From Hypericibacter terrae (GTDB lineage Bacteria > Pseudomonadota > Alphaproteobacteria > Dongiales > Dongiaceae), in NCBI RefSeq assembly GCF_008728855.1, contig NZ_CP042906.1, forward strand, positions 1,178,001-1,242,000: a stretch of 64,000 nt of DNA, written 5' to 3'. This document shows positions 1-9,498 of the stretch, one piece after another. The stretch's first letter is position 1; each line of letters starts with the position of its first letter. The position numbers and the translations under genes are program-made. The notes under the pieces are model-generated. The model was not told where the DNA came from, did no database searches, and was given only the letters and a program-made list of their open reading frames with translations.

Positions 1-2
1 CG

Positions 3-122
3 CAAGGTAACGCGAAGCTCGATCCAGGGCTTGAATGCCCACGTCTCGTTAGGGCGTGGCGGCTCTGGATTCCGAAAACCTGGGCCGCGGTGCGACTCTC
101 AGCAAAGGAGCGGCCATCATGA
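3..122 (+). CDS. C-terminal end of an upstream gene, possibly the AbiEi-type antitoxin partner (partial)
   Basis: An open frame enters from the left edge and ends with a TGA at 120-122 that overlaps the ATG of the following toxin-like gene (ATGA, 119-122). About 39 residues are visible, rich in Leu, Pro, Arg and Trp, with an RLVRAWRLW stretch. Type IV abortive-infection systems place the antitoxin abiEi directly upstream of abiEii, often with overlapping ends, so position and coupling suggest that role. The fragment is too short to prove family membership; it could be another small regulator. Confidence 0.4.
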   Translation, partial: QGNAKLDPGLECPRLVRAWRLWIPKTWAAVRLSAKERPS

Positions 123-1582
123 TCGATCGCCGCGAACTCATGCTGCTTGCCGAAAACCTCGGTTTGCAGCCGCAGGTGGTCGAAAAGGATTATGTGCTCG
201 GCTGGCTCCTGGCCGGCATTCGCGCCAACGCCGACCTTGGCGAACATTGGGTCTTTAAGGGCGGGACATGCCTCAAGAAGTGCTATTTCGAAACATACCG
301 CTTCTCGGAGGATCTCGACTTCACGATCACCAGCGAGGCCCTGCTCGACCAGGTATTCCTGACCAAAGCGTTCGCTGACATTTCGGCCTGGATATACGAA
401 GAAGTCGGCATCGAGATACCCGCCGAACGTTTGCGGTTTGACGTGTTCCGCAATAAGCGGGGCCGATTGGCGGCCGAGGGACGGGTATATTATCGTGGCC
501 CTATTGCGCCCCGAGGCGGTGACCTTCCCCGCATCAAACTTGATCTCACGACAGACGAACTTCTGGCGTTGCCGCCGGTCGAGCGGCCCGTCGTTCATAC
601 CTTCTCCGACGAGCCCGAGGCCGGGATTACGGCCCGTTGCTACGCCTTTGACGAAGTCTTCGGCGAGAAGGTGAGAGCGCTTGGTGAGCGCGCCCGGCCG
701 CGCGATCTCTATGACGTGATCAACCTTTTCCGGCATGACGATCTTCAGCCGCAGCCAGGTGCCATTCTTGATGTGCTGAAACGAAAGTGCGACTACAAAG
801 GCATCCAGTTGCCAACTCTGGATACAATCAGGGCTTTCCGTGAGGAATTGGCTGGGGACTGGCAGACGATGCTGGCACACCAGTTGCCTGCTTTGCCGCC
901 GCTTGAGTCGTTTTGGAACGCTCTACCAGAATTCTTTGCATGGCTGGCTGGCGGTTTCCGTCCGGCCATGCCGCAAGCCTATCCGCTCGCTATCGGAGAA
1001 GAAACTTTACGGCAGCCACTTGGTGCTCTCTCTGGTCCCGGCATGGTGGCATCCGCATTGGAGATCGTCCGATTTGCAGCCGCAAATCGACTCACAGCCG
1101 AGATCGACTATGTAAAGGAAAGCGGCGAACGCACGACGCGGGAAATTGAAGCTTATTCGCTTCGCAGGACGAAGGCCGGCGATATCGTGCTGCACGGCTT
1201 CGACATTAGCAGGAATGATCACAGAAGCTATCGGACGGATCGTATACGCGGCGCGCGCGCGACCGGGCGCGTTTTCGTTCCAAGGTATGCGGTGGAACTC
1301 ACGCCAAGCGGCAAGCAGGAAATCCCCCCAATGGCACAACCCGCTTCGAGGGCGACCTCCAGCAGAGGCTTTGGAGGAATGACGAGGCGCTCTCCCACAC
1401 AATCGCCCTACAGATCCGCTACCTCGAAGCGGCAGGCTTCCGGACCCACCTATGTCTACCAATGTCCCCTGTGCTCAAGGAGATTCCAGCGAAAGAGCCA
1501 GGACACCGCTCTGCGTGCCCATAAGACTCCGGATGGTCGGGATTGCTCTGGTCGAATCGGCTTTCTAGCCGAAATCCGCTGA
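119..1582 (+). CDS. AbiEii/AbiGii-type nucleotidyltransferase toxin with WYL-like and zinc-finger-like C-terminal extensions
   Basis: The protein has 487 residues. The N-terminal 200 or so show the AbiEii nucleotidyltransferase pattern: [10 protein letters not shown] near 22, FKGGT at 46-50 followed by Lys53, the metal-binding SEDLDF at 63-68, and EK at 183-184 with RDLYD at 195-199. Family members are toxins of type IV toxin-antitoxin (abortive infection) systems that transfer nucleotides to RNA or protein. The usual toxin is about 230-320 residues, so this one is long. Residues about 318-394 resemble a WYL fold (ligand-sensing beta barrel). After a Ser/Arg-rich linker comes a Cys449-x2-Cys452, His468, Cys476 array that looks like a zinc finger. 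The ATG at 119 is chosen because AAGGAG lies at 105-110 and it overlaps the upstream stop; an ATG at 56 has no such support. Base composition looks less GC-biased than neighbours, which would fit transfer. The toxin domain call is firm; the extensions are by eye. Confidence 0.8.
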   Translation: MIDRRELMLLAENLGLQPQVVEKDYVLGWLLAGIRANADLGEHWVFKGGTCLKKCYFETYRFSEDLDFTITSEALLDQVFLTKAFADISAWIYEEVGIEIPAERLRFDVFRNKRGRLAAEGRVYYRGPIAPRGGDLPRIKLDLTTDELLALPPVERPVVHTFSDEPEAGITARCYAFDEVFGEKVRALGERARPRDLYDVINLFRHDDLQPQPGAILDVLKRKCDYKGIQLPTLDTIRAFREELAGDWQTMLAHQLPALPPLESFWNALPEFFAWLAGGFRPAMPQAYPLAIGEETLRQPLGALSGPGMVASALEIVRFAAANRLTAEIDYVKESGERTTREIEAYSLRRTKAGDIVLHGFDISRNDHRSYRTDRIRGARATGRVFVPRYAVELTPSGKQEIPPMAQPASRATSSRGFGGMTRRSPTQSPYRSATSKRQASGPTYVYQCPLCSRRFQRKSQDTALRAHKTPDGRDCSGRIGFLAEIR

Positions 1583-1787
1583 GATACTGGGATGGAAGGC
1601 AAGGCAGGTACCGTCTTTCTCGAACTCCGTACCGCAGATCTGGGGATGGCAGCCCTGCCCAAAGGCCGCTTTGCGGGAAGGCCGGCTTTGCGTTAAGAAG
1701 ACCGCCTTTCCCGGGCCGGGCGCCGATATCGACGGGCTGCGCCCTCCGGGTTCCCGACCAGGGTATGAACCGAGGAGCGTAGGGCCG

Positions 1788-3470
1788 ATGGCCGCCTACC
1801 AATACATCTATGTGATGAAAGGCCTGACCAAGGTCTATCCGGGCAGCCGCAAGGTGCTCGAGGACATCTGGTTGAGCTTCCTGCCCGGCGCCAAGATCGG
1901 CGTGCTGGGATTGAACGGCTCGGGCAAATCGACCCTGCTGAAGATCATGGCCGGCATCGAGAAGGATTTCGCCGGCGAGGCCTGGGTGGCCGAGGGCGCC
2001 TCGGTCGGCTTCCTGCCGCAGGAGCCGCAGCTCGATCCCACCAAGGACGTGGCCGGCAATGTGATGGAAGGCCTGGCGCCGATCAAGAAGCTGGTCGATC
2101 GATTCGAGGCCGTCAGCATGAAGCTGGGCGAGGACATCTCGGCCGACGAGATGGATAAGCTGATCGCGGAGCAGGGCGAGCTCCAGGAGAAGATCGACAA
2201 CGTCAACGGATGGGATCTCGACCGGACCATCGAGATCGCGATGGACGCGCTGCGCTGCCCGCCCGGGGACGCCGCGGTCGACAAGCTCTCCGGCGGCGAG
2301 CGCCGCCGCGTGGCGCTCTGCCGGCTCCTGCTGCAGAAGCCCGACATGCTGCTGCTGGACGAGCCCACCAACCATCTCGACGCCGAATCCGTCGCCTGGC
2401 TCGAGCGCTTCCTGCACGACTATGCGGGCACCGTCGTGGCCGTGACCCACGACCGCTACTTCCTCGACAATGTCGCGGGCTGGATCCTCGAGCTCGATCG
2501 CGGCAAGGGCATTCCGTGGGAAGGCAACTACACCTCCTGGCTGGAGCAGAAGGCCAAGCGCCTCGAGCTCGAGGAGAAACAGGAGACCAACCGGCAGCGC
2601 ACGCTGGAGCGCGAGCTGGAATGGATCAAGCAGAGCCCGCGCGCGCGCCAGGCCAAGAGCAAGGCGCGCATCACGGCCTATGAAAGCCTGGTCGCCAACA
2701 GCGCCAAGCAGGCGGCCGAGGCCGGCACGCTGACCATTCCGCCGGGGCCGCGCCTGGGCGATCTGGTGATCGAAGCCACCGACCTGAAGAAGGGCTTCGG
2801 CGACCGGCTTCTCATCGAGAATTTGAGCTTCAAGCTGCCGCCGGGCGGAATCGTCGGCGTGATCGGACCGAACGGCGCCGGCAAGACCACGCTCTTCCGC
2901 ATGATCGTCGGGCAGGAGACGCCCGATGGCGGCACATTGCGGATCGGACCCACCGTGAAGCTCGGCTATGTCGACCAGTCGCGCGACACGCTCGGCGCCA
3001 ACAGGAGCGTGTGGGAGGAGATTTCCGGCGGCTCGGACGAACTCGATCTCGGCGGGCGCAAGGTTCCCAGCCGCGGCTATGTCTCGAACTTCAACTTCAA
3101 GGGGGCCGACCAGCAGAAGAAGGTGGGCCAGCTCTCGGGCGGCGAGCGCAACCGGGTGCATCTCGCCAAGATGCTGAAGTCGGGCGCCAACCTGCTGCTG
3201 CTCGACGAGCCCAGCAACGATCTCGACGTCGATACGCTGCGGGCCCTCGAGGAGGCGCTGCTGGATTTCGCGGGCTGCGCCGTGATCATCAGCCACGACC
3301 GCTGGTTCCTCGACCGCATCGCGACCCACATGCTGGCCTTCGAGGGCGAGAGCCAGGTCGTCTGGTTCGAGGGGAACTACGCCGACTACGAGGTCGACCG
3401 CCACAAGCGCCTCGGCGCCGAAGCCGACCAACCCCACCGCCTCCATTTCAAGCCGCTGACGCGGGGGTAG
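1788..3470 (+). CDS. ettA: Energy-dependent translational throttle protein EttA (ABC-F ATPase)
   Basis: This 560-residue soluble protein has two ABC ATPase domains and no membrane segments. EttA binds the ribosomal E site and gates entry into the elongation cycle according to the ATP/ADP ratio. Domain 1 has Walker A GLNGSGKS (41-48), signature LSGGE (167-171) and Walker B ending in DEPTNHLD (191-198). The charged coiled linker between domains (about 245-310) is the P-site tRNA interaction motif. Domain 2 has GPNGAGKT (360-367), LSGGERNR and DEPSNDLD. Length matches EttA (about 555) better than Uup or YheS. The ATG at 1788 follows GAGGAG and gives the family N-terminus; the open frame extends upstream to 1671 without family similarity. 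The gene stands alone and is convergent with mlaC. Confidence 0.93.
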   Translation: MAAYQYIYVMKGLTKVYPGSRKVLEDIWLSFLPGAKIGVLGLNGSGKSTLLKIMAGIEKDFAGEAWVAEGASVGFLPQEPQLDPTKDVAGNVMEGLAPIKKLVDRFEAVSMKLGEDISADEMDKLIAEQGELQEKIDNVNGWDLDRTIEIAMDALRCPPGDAAVDKLSGGERRRVALCRLLLQKPDMLLLDEPTNHLDAESVAWLERFLHDYAGTVVAVTHDRYFLDNVAGWILELDRGKGIPWEGNYTSWLEQKAKRLELEEKQETNRQRTLERELEWIKQSPRARQAKSKARITAYESLVANSAKQAAEAGTLTIPPGPRLGDLVIEATDLKKGFGDRLLIENLSFKLPPGGIVGVIGPNGAGKTTLFRMIVGQETPDGGTLRIGPTVKLGYVDQSRDTLGANRSVWEEISGGSDELDLGGRKVPSRGYVSNFNFKGADQQKKVGQLSGGERNRVHLAKMLKSGANLLLLDEPSNDLDVDTLRALEEALLDFAGCAVIISHDRWFLDRIATHMLAFEGESQVVWFEGNYADYEVDRHKRLGAEADQPHRLHFKPLTRG

Positions 3471-3482
3471 GGAAGGTTCTTC

Positions 3483-3619
3483 TTTCTTCTCCCTCACATC
3501 GTGAGGGAGAAGGTTGCGCAGGCTTAGTCGAGGCGAAGCCGAGACTTAGCCGGAGCTGGATGAGGGTGCTTCTCGCCCCCTCACCCTGACCCTCTCCCCC
3601 CGCTGCGCGGGTGGAGAGG
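3483..3619. repeat. REP-like palindromic repeats in the ettA/mlaC convergent gap
   Basis: Two hairpins lie between converging genes. The first is a perfect 12-bp stem with loop ATC (3486-3497 with 3501-3512). The second is a 13-bp stem with one mismatch (3591-3603 with 3607-3619) within a CCCTCACCCTGACCCTCTCC motif. The motif style is that of extragenic palindromes common in alphaproteobacterial genomes. Neither is followed by a T-run, so a repeat is more likely than an intrinsic terminator. Confidence 0.55.
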
Positions 3620-3636
3620 AAAGAAACTTGTCTGAC

Positions 3637-4260
3637 TCACCCCGCGTTCATCTGCGCGGTCTTCTTGCGCAGCGCGTCGATCAGGCTGGCGACCTTGCCG
3701 CCATTGTTCTGGATCACCGAAGCGAATTCGGAGCGGTGCGTCTCCGACATGCTGATTCCTTCGATCTTGAGATCGAGGATCTTGTAGCTGTCGCCGTCGT
3801 CGCGCATCAGCCAGTCGAGGCGGGCGGTCTGGCCGTTGGGCCGGGCGATCAGGGTCATGACGGTGTGCAAGCCCTCGCCTTCGTCGCGCACGCCCGCGGT
3901 GGTGAACTTCTCGCCGGCATACTGGCCGAAGCGCTGGGCGTAGTTGCCGACCAGGAAATCCTCGAACAGCTTCTGATAATCCTGCTGCTCCTCGGGCGTC
4001 GCCGTCTTCCAATAGCGTCCGAGCACGGTCTTGCCGATGGCCGGCACGTCGAAATTGGCGACCAGCAGCTTGCGGAAGCGCTCGGCCCGCTCGGCCTTGG
4101 TGATGTCGCTGCCCACCAGCTGCGCCAGGGCCTCGTCGCCGAGCTGGCGGATGAATTCGGCCGGATCGGCCGCGGCGGAAGCGCTGCGGACGAGAGGCCC
4201 GGTAAGGGCGACGGCGGACAGGGCCGTGGCCCCGATGAGAAGGGCGCGGCGGGCGATCAT
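3637..4260 (-). CDS. mlaC: MlaC-family phospholipid-binding periplasmic protein
   Basis: The 207-residue protein has an N-terminal signal peptide (Arg-Arg, then a hydrophobic core, with an Ala-rich cleavage region around residue 28). The mature part is MlaC/Ttg2D-like: a helical start, a central LGRYWKTATPEEQQ segment and a beta-rich half around YKILDLKIEGISM. MlaC carries phospholipids across the periplasm between the outer-membrane MlaA-porin complex and the inner-membrane MlaFEDB transporter. The ATG at 4260 is 4 nt after the mlaA stop, so the two are co-transcribed. The longer open frame reaching 4404 runs inside mlaA and is not needed. The mlaFEDB genes are not in this window. Confidence 0.9.
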   Translation of the reverse strand: MIARRALLIGATALSAVALTGPLVRSASAAADPAEFIRQLGDEALAQLVGSDITKAERAERFRKLLVANFDVPAIGKTVLGRYWKTATPEEQQDYQKLFEDFLVGNYAQRFGQYAGEKFTTAGVRDEGEGLHTVMTLIARPNGQTARLDWLMRDDGDSYKILDLKIEGISMSETHRSEFASVIQNNGGKVASLIDALRKKTAQMNAG

Positions 4261-4264
4261 GGGA

Positions 4265-5059
4265 TCAGGGCGCCTCGGACGTCTGGGGGTCGGTGATGTA
4301 GTCGAGGACCGAAACGGAATCGGGCGGCGGCGCGCCGTTGCGAATCTCGTCGTCGCGATGCTGACGGTAGAGGCTGCGAATGGTGGCGTAGTAATCGATG
4401 GCACCCTGCTTGATCTCGTCCAGCGTCTTCAAGTTGCGGGCGCGCAGATCGACGGCATCCAATCCGGCCCGAACGAAACCCAGATAGCTCAGATCGTACA
4501 TCGGCAGGATCCAGGTAAGCGGATCCATCGCCATATCAACCCCGCGGCCAGTCGCATCACGCGGATTTGACGGCCCCAGGATCGGCAGCACGAGATAGGG
4601 GCCCTCGCCGGTCCCCCACACGGCCAGCGTCTGGCCGAAATCCTCGTCGTGATAGATCAGGCCGAACTCGCTGGCCACGTCGAACAATCCCGCGATGCCC
4701 AGGGTGCTGTTGATGAAGAAGCGCGCCACGGTGATGCCGGCGCGGTCGAGATCGCCCTGGAGCAGGTCGTTGCCGAGGATCACGGGGGTGCGCAGATTGT
4801 TCAGCGCATTGCGCACGCCGTCCTGGGCGAAGTTCGGCAGCAGGATGTAGTACCAGCCCGCGAACGGCTTCAGGATCAACTCGTCCATGGCGTTGTTGAG
4901 ATCGAAGAAATAGCGGTTCATCGGCTCGAGCGGATCGTTGCGCTCGTCATAGGCGGCTTTTTCGTCCGGGTCCGTCGGGACCGTCGCGCAGCCATTGGTC
5001 AAAGCGAGCAGCGCAAACCCCGCCGCCGCCACGATAGCCTTCAATCCACCGCACCGCAT
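4265..5059 (-). CDS. mlaA: MlaA (VacJ) outer-membrane lipoprotein of the lipid asymmetry system
   Basis: The protein has a lipoprotein signal ending in LTNGC, so Cys24 is the lipidated residue if translation starts at the ATG at 5059. An ATG at 5089 would add ten residues and is the alternative. The mature protein matches MlaA: YDERNDPLEPMNRYFFDLN near the start, RTPVILGNDLLQG, RFFINSTLGIAGLFDVA, and FGQTLAVWGTGEGPYLVLP. MlaA forms a ring in the inner leaflet of the outer membrane and extracts misplaced phospholipids for MlaC. It is first in a two-gene operon with mlaC. Its C-terminus is slightly extended and acidic. Confidence 0.92.
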   Translation of the reverse strand: MRCGGLKAIVAAAGFALLALTNGCATVPTDPDEKAAYDERNDPLEPMNRYFFDLNNAMDELILKPFAGWYYILLPNFAQDGVRNALNNLRTPVILGNDLLQGDLDRAGITVARFFINSTLGIAGLFDVASEFGLIYHDEDFGQTLAVWGTGEGPYLVLPILGPSNPRDATGRGVDMAMDPLTWILPMYDLSYLGFVRAGLDAVDLRARNLKTLDEIKQGAIDYYATIRSLYRQHRDDEIRNGAPPPDSVSVLDYITDPQTSEAP

Positions 5060-5463
5060 CGAACGCCGATCCCCAAATACCGCGCCCATACCCGTCGCGG
5101 AACCTCGTGACGCTCAAGGTCGGACGAAACCGCCGGGCGCCGGGGCAAAACCGCCCCCTTCGCCTGATGTTCCCGCGACAGAGTTCACGGTGATCCCCCT
5201 AGCGAGGGTGGCATCTGACCGTTAACCAACCCTGTATGAACGGCCGTCACGAGGCCCCACCCTCGAACCGACGGTCGCTCCTCCCGGATCCGGAGCACGC
5301 CATCTATCCTCATTAACCATCTTATTCCAAGGCGTATCAGACGGCTAGGCGCTCCCGAGGCCGCTGCCGGGACCGACTGTGGCGCAAAAGTCGCAATGCC
5401 TGTCGCAGGATAGCCGGAACGGGCCGTGGCCCTTCTCCGGCCACAGCCGGAAGGGCTGCCAGG
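5060..5463. other. Intergenic region between mlaA and dppF
   Basis: About 400 nt without a supported gene. It must hold the mlaA promoter on the minus strand; an AT-richer patch at about 5311-5335 is the best place, but I see no clear -35/-10 pair. Near the dppF end (about 5420-5460) there is an imperfect GC-rich inverted repeat that could end the dpp transcript, without a convincing T-run. No RNA gene or conserved small ORF was recognised. Confidence 0.4.
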
Positions 5464-6489
5464 TCAAGCCGGCGGCCTCGCCGTCGCCGGCGTTTCGCCG
5501 ACCGATTCGGCGTAGTGGCAGGCGACCAGGCGGCCATCGACCAGCCGGGAGTCGGGGCGTTCGCGGGCGCAGCGCTCCCTCGCCAGCGGGCAACGGCGAT
5601 GGAAGGCGCAGCCGGGCGGCGGGTTGAGGGGCGACGGCAGCTCGCCCTTGATCGCCGTGCGCAAGCGGCGATGCGCGGGATCGACCGCCGGCGTGCTGGC
5701 CAGGAGCGCGCTGGTATAGGGGTGGCGCGGATGGGCGAAAATCACGTCGCGGGGACCCTGCTCCACGGGGCGGCCGAGATACATCACCATCAGCTCGTCG
5801 GCGATATGCTTCACCACGCCCAGGTCGTGCGAGATGAAGAGATAGGCCAGGTTGAACTCGGCCTGGAGATCCATCAGCAGGTTCAGCACCTGGGCCCGGA
5901 TCGAGACGTCCAGCGCCGAGACCGGTTCGTCCGCGACGACCAGCCTCGGACGCAACATGAGCGCACGCGCGATGGCGATGCGCTGGCGCTGCCCGCCCGA
6001 GAACATGTGCGGATAGCGCTGATAGAATTCCGGCCGCAGACCCACCTTCGCCATCATCTCCTGGGCTGCCTTGCGCCGCGCCTTGGCGTCGAGGCTGGTG
6101 TTGATGACCAGGGGCTCTTCCAGGATTGCTCCCACCTGTTTGCGCGGGTTGAGGGAGGCGTAGGGGTTCTGGAACACCATCTGCACGACGGGCCGCAGGC
6201 GCTTCAAGGTCTCGGCGTCGGCCTTCTCGACCGGGCTGCCATCGATCAGGAGCCGGCCCGATGTCGGCCGCTCGATCATGGTCACCATGCGGGCAAGGGT
6301 CGATTTTCCGCAGCCGGATTCGCCGACCACGGCCAAGGTGCGTCCGGCCGCGACAGTGAAGCTCGCGCCGGCGACGGCACGAAGGATGTGCCCGCTGTGG
6401 AACATGCCGCCGCCGACGATATAGTCGCGGGCGAGGTCCTGCGCCTCCACCAGCGCCGGCGCCGAGGCGACTCTCGCCGGGGTGGTCAT
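5464..6489 (-). CDS. dppF: Dipeptide ABC transporter ATP-binding protein DppF
   Basis: This 341-residue ATPase is the second nucleotide-binding subunit of a peptide importer. It has Walker A GESGCGKS (56-63), a [15 protein letters not shown]-loop, signature FSGGQRQR and Walker [12 protein letters not shown]. The C-terminal oligopeptide-transporter region has the expected CxFHxRCPLAxExC cysteine pattern. The ATG at 6489 overlaps the dppD stop by 4 nt, which fixes the start; the frame is open further upstream but lies inside dppD. It ends the dppABCDF series. Confidence 0.92.
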   Translation of the reverse strand: MTTPARVASAPALVEAQDLARDYIVGGGMFHSGHILRAVAGASFTVAAGRTLAVVGESGCGKSTLARMVTMIERPTSGRLLIDGSPVEKADAETLKRLRPVVQMVFQNPYASLNPRKQVGAILEEPLVINTSLDAKARRKAAQEMMAKVGLRPEFYQRYPHMFSGGQRQRIAIARALMLRPRLVVADEPVSALDVSIRAQVLNLLMDLQAEFNLAYLFISHDLGVVKHIADELMVMYLGRPVEQGPRDVIFAHPRHPYTSALLASTPAVDPAHRRLRTAIKGELPSPLNPPPGCAFHRRCPLARERCARERPDSRLVDGRLVACHYAESVGETPATARPPA

Positions 6490-7463
6490 CGCGCGCCACC
6501 CATGTTGAGCGGGAAATGGCAGCGCTTTCGTCCCATGGCGATCGTGCCGTCGAACTGCGGCACCTCGCGAATGCAGCGCTCCTGCACATAGCGGCAGCGC
6601 GGATGAAACAGGCAACCCTGCGGCCGGTCGTAGATGCCGGGAACGACGCCGGGGATGGTCGCGAGGCGTGTCTTGGCGGCGCTGCGCTCCGGCAAGGCAT
6701 CCAGCAGCGCGGCCGTGTAGGGATGGTGCGGACGCCGGAACAGCCCATCGACCGTCTGCTCTTCCACCTGTTGGCCGGCATACATCACCATCACGCGCTG
6801 CGCCGTTTCGGCGACCACGCCCATATCGTGGGTGATGAGCACGAGCGCCATGCCGCGCTGGCGCTGGAGCTCGACCAAGAGCTCCAGGATCTGCGCCTGG
6901 ATCGTGACGTCGAGCGCGGTGGTTGGCTCGTCGGCGATCAAGAGGCGCGGATTGCAGGCGATCGCCATGGCGATCATCACCCGCTGGTTCATGCCGCCCG
7001 AAAGCTGATGCGGAAAGGCCCCGATCCGCGTCTCCGGCGCCGGGATGCCGACCTGGCCCAAGAGCTCGATCGTGCGGCGCTGGCGCTCATGGCGCGTCCC
7101 GCCCTCATGGACCTTCAGCGTCTCCATGATCTGGAAGCCGACGGTGAAGCAGGGATTGAGGCTCGTGCCCGGCTCCTGGAACACCATGGCGATATCCTTG
7201 CCGACGATGCGCCGGCGCTCCGCCGCCGAGATCGCCAGGAGGCTGCGGCCGGCGAAGTCGAGGCGGTCGGCCATCACCTTGCCGGGCCAACTGATCAATC
7301 CCATCAGCGCCAGCATGGAGACGCTCTTGCCGGAGCCGGATTCGCCGACGATGCCCAGCACTTCGCGCTCGTCGATGGTGATGTCGATCCCGTCGACCGC
7401 GCGGAACGGGCCGCGATGGGTCTGGAACTCGACGACGAGGTTGCGCATCTCGAGGAGCGGCAT
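6486..7463 (-). CDS. dppD: Dipeptide ABC transporter ATP-binding protein DppD
   Basis: The 325-residue protein is the first ATPase subunit of the importer. It has Walker A GESGSGKS (40-47), the Q-loop [12 protein letters not shown], signature LSGGMNQR, Walker [13 protein letters not shown] and a switch His in LITHDMG. The C-terminal region has the FHPRC cysteine motif of the OppD/DppD group. It starts 17 nt after the dppC stop and overlaps dppF by 4 nt. Together with DppF it powers uptake through DppBC. Confidence 0.93.
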   Translation of the reverse strand: MPLLEMRNLVVEFQTHRGPFRAVDGIDITIDEREVLGIVGESGSGKSVSMLALMGLISWPGKVMADRLDFAGRSLLAISAAERRRIVGKDIAMVFQEPGTSLNPCFTVGFQIMETLKVHEGGTRHERQRRTIELLGQVGIPAPETRIGAFPHQLSGGMNQRVMIAMAIACNPRLLIADEPTTALDVTIQAQILELLVELQRQRGMALVLITHDMGVVAETAQRVMVMYAGQQVEEQTVDGLFRRPHHPYTAALLDALPERSAAKTRLATIPGVVPGIYDRPQGCLFHPRCRYVQERCIREVPQFDGTIAMGRKRCHFPLNMGGAR

Positions 7464-7480
7464 GGCGGCGGTCCCGATCC

Positions 7481-8392
7481 TCAGCGCTTGAGCTTGGGGT
7501 CGAGGGCGTCCCTGAGGCCGTCACCCAGCAGGTTGAAGGCCAGCACCGTGATCAGGATCGCGAGGCCCGGGAAGGTGACCGCCCAATAGGCGCGCTCGAT
7601 GTATTGCCGTGCATCGGCCAGCATGGTGCCCCATTCCGGGGTCGGCGGCTGGGCGCCCAAGCCGAGGAAGCCGAGCGCCGCGGCGTCCAGGATGGCCGAG
7701 GAGATGCCGAGGGTCGATTGCACGATCAACGGCGCCAGGCAGTTCGGCAGCACGGTCTTGAACATGAGGCGGAGCGTGCCGGCGCCGGCGACCCGCGAGG
7801 CGACGACATAGTCCTTGGTCAATTCGGTCAGGACCGCGGCGCGGGTGAGGCGCGCATAATGCGGGATGTTGGTGACGGCAACGGCGATCATGGCGTTGCC
7901 GAGGCCGGCGCCCAGCAGCACGACGATGACGATCGCCAAGAGCAGGCTGGGCAACGCCAGGATGATGTCCATGAGGCGCATGATCATCGTATCGGCGGTG
8001 CCGCGGTAGAAACCCGCGACGAGGCCGAGCAGCACGCCGACCGTGAGCGAGAGCGTGACGACGATGCAGCCGATCAGCAGCGAATACTGCGCGCCGTAGA
8101 TGATGCGGGAGAGCACGCAGCGACCGAGCCCGTCGGTCCCCAAGGGAAACTGCCAGAGCCCGCCTTGTTCCCAGAACGGCGGCAGCAGGCTGCGGTCCAC
8201 GTCCTGGGCGATCGGGTTGTTGGGCGCGATCCAGTGCGCGAAGATCGCGAACAGGATCAAGAGCACGATGACGCCGAGCGCCACCATCGCGCCCTTGTTG
8301 GCGCGAAGCGACAGCCAGACTTCTCGGCGCGGGGTCAGGAGCTCGACTTCGCTGGCGGGGGTCTCGACGACGGGAGCGACTGTCTCGGTCAT
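7481..8392 (-). CDS. dppC: Dipeptide ABC transporter permease DppC
   Basis: This 303-residue inner-membrane permease has an N-terminal cytoplasmic stretch (about 40 residues), a first membrane segment ([15 protein letters not shown]), and then the binding-protein-dependent transport domain. Its EAA loop reads [19 protein letters not shown], typical of DppC/OppC. The ATG at 8392 overlaps the dppB stop by 4 nt, so the pair is translationally coupled. The frame is open far upstream but that part is antisense-like low-complexity sequence inside dppB. Confidence 0.93.
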   Translation of the reverse strand: MTETVAPVVETPASEVELLTPRREVWLSLRANKGAMVALGVIVLLILFAIFAHWIAPNNPIAQDVDRSLLPPFWEQGGLWQFPLGTDGLGRCVLSRIIYGAQYSLLIGCIVVTLSLTVGVLLGLVAGFYRGTADTMIMRLMDIILALPSLLLAIVIVVLLGAGLGNAMIAVAVTNIPHYARLTRAAVLTELTKDYVVASRVAGAGTLRLMFKTVLPNCLAPLIVQSTLGISSAILDAAALGFLGLGAQPPTPEWGTMLADARQYIERAYWAVTFPGLAILITVLAFNLLGDGLRDALDPKLKR

Positions 8393-9399
8393 TGGCGCCC
8401 CCGGATGCGCGGGTTCAAGAGGCCGTAAATCAGGTCGACCGAGAGGTTGACCAGGATGACGAAGCCGGCGATCAGCAGCACGCCGCCCTGCACCGCCGGA
8501 TAGTCGCGCTGATAGATCGAATTCACCAGCCAGGAGCCGACCCCCGGCCAGGAGAAGATGTTCTCGGTCAGGATCGCGCCGCCCATCAGGGTGCCGACCT
8601 GGAGGCCGATCACGGTGACGACGGGAATGAGCGCATTGCGGAGTGCGTGGATGCCGACCACGCGAAACCGGCTCAAGCCCTTGGCGCGCGCGGTGCGGAC
8701 ATAGTCCTCGCCCAGCACCTCCAGCATCGACGAGCGGGTCATCCGCGCGATGACCGCGAGCGGGATCGTGCCGAGCACGATCGAGGGCAGGATCAGATGG
8801 CTGACCGCCGAGATGAAGGCACCGCTCTGGTCCGACATCAGCGAGTCGTAGAGCATGAAGTTGGTGCCCTCGTCGAAATAGTAGTCGAGGGAGATCCGCC
8901 CGGAAACCGGAGTCCAGTGGAGATGGACCGAGAACAGCAGGATCAGCAGCAGGCCCCACCAGAAGATCGGCATCGAATAGCCGGTCAAGGCGGTGCCCAT
9001 CAGCGCGTGATCGTAGACCGAGCCGCGCTTCTCGGCGGCGAGCACGCCGGCCGGGATCGCGATCACGACGGCGAACACCATGGCGCAGATCGCAAGCTCG
9101 AGGGTTGCCGGGAACAGCGCGAAGAAGTCCTCGAGCACCGGGTTCTTGGTGACGATCGACTTGCCGAAATCACCCTGCAGCACGTGCCGGATGTAGTCGA
9201 GGAACTGCACATAGAGCGGGCGGTCGAGGCCGATCTGACGCAGCATCTCGGCATGCCGGGCGGGATCGATCACCTTCTCGCCGAGCAGCATCTGGATCGG
9301 ATCGCCGGGGATCGCATGGATCAGCGCGAAGGCCAACAGCGCCGCCCCGAAGAAGGTCGGGATGATCAGCAGCACTCGCCGCGTGACGAAACGGATCAT
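8389..9399 (-). CDS. dppB: Dipeptide ABC transporter permease DppB
   Basis: The 336-residue permease has the typical DppB start (MIRFVTRRVLLIIPTFFG), a periplasmic domain around residues 40-95, and five further membrane segments. The EAA loop has the ARAKGLSRFRVVGIHALRNA pattern. The ATG at 9399 gives the family N-terminus; an ATG at 9417 would add six residues. It is separated from dppA by 99 nt that contain a terminator-like hairpin, so it is probably expressed at a lower level than the binding protein. Confidence 0.92.
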   Translation of the reverse strand: MIRFVTRRVLLIIPTFFGAALLAFALIHAIPGDPIQMLLGEKVIDPARHAEMLRQIGLDRPLYVQFLDYIRHVLQGDFGKSIVTKNPVLEDFFALFPATLELAICAMVFAVVIAIPAGVLAAEKRGSVYDHALMGTALTGYSMPIFWWGLLLILLFSVHLHWTPVSGRISLDYYFDEGTNFMLYDSLMSDQSGAFISAVSHLILPSIVLGTIPLAVIARMTRSSMLEVLGEDYVRTARAKGLSRFRVVGIHALRNALIPVVTVIGLQVGTLMGGAILTENIFSWPGVGSWLVNSIYQRDYPAVQGGVLLIAGFVILVNLSVDLIYGLLNPRIRGRQ

Positions 9400-9439
9400 C
9401 GATCGATCATCGAGCAACCATGGGGGATGCGGTCGCCGG

Positions 9440-9477
9440 AAAAAAGTCGCACCGGCGGGGGGCGCCCCCGCCGGTGC
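9440..9477 (-). terminator. Terminator-like hairpin between dppA and dppB
   Basis: A perfect 13-bp GC-rich stem (9449-9461 with 9465-9477) with a 3-nt loop is followed, on the minus strand, by GAC and six T. This is a textbook intrinsic terminator. Because it sits between the first and second genes of a transport operon, it probably acts as a partial terminator or an mRNA-stabilising 3' structure that raises DppA relative to the permease. Confidence 0.75.
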
Positions 9478-9498
9478 TGGGTCCGAGAACCGGCGTCC

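Noticed and set aside
31-258. A 75-residue open frame at the left edge
   Set aside because: Overlaps the AbiEii start in another frame, has no ribosome site and its composition is Arg-rich shadow-like.
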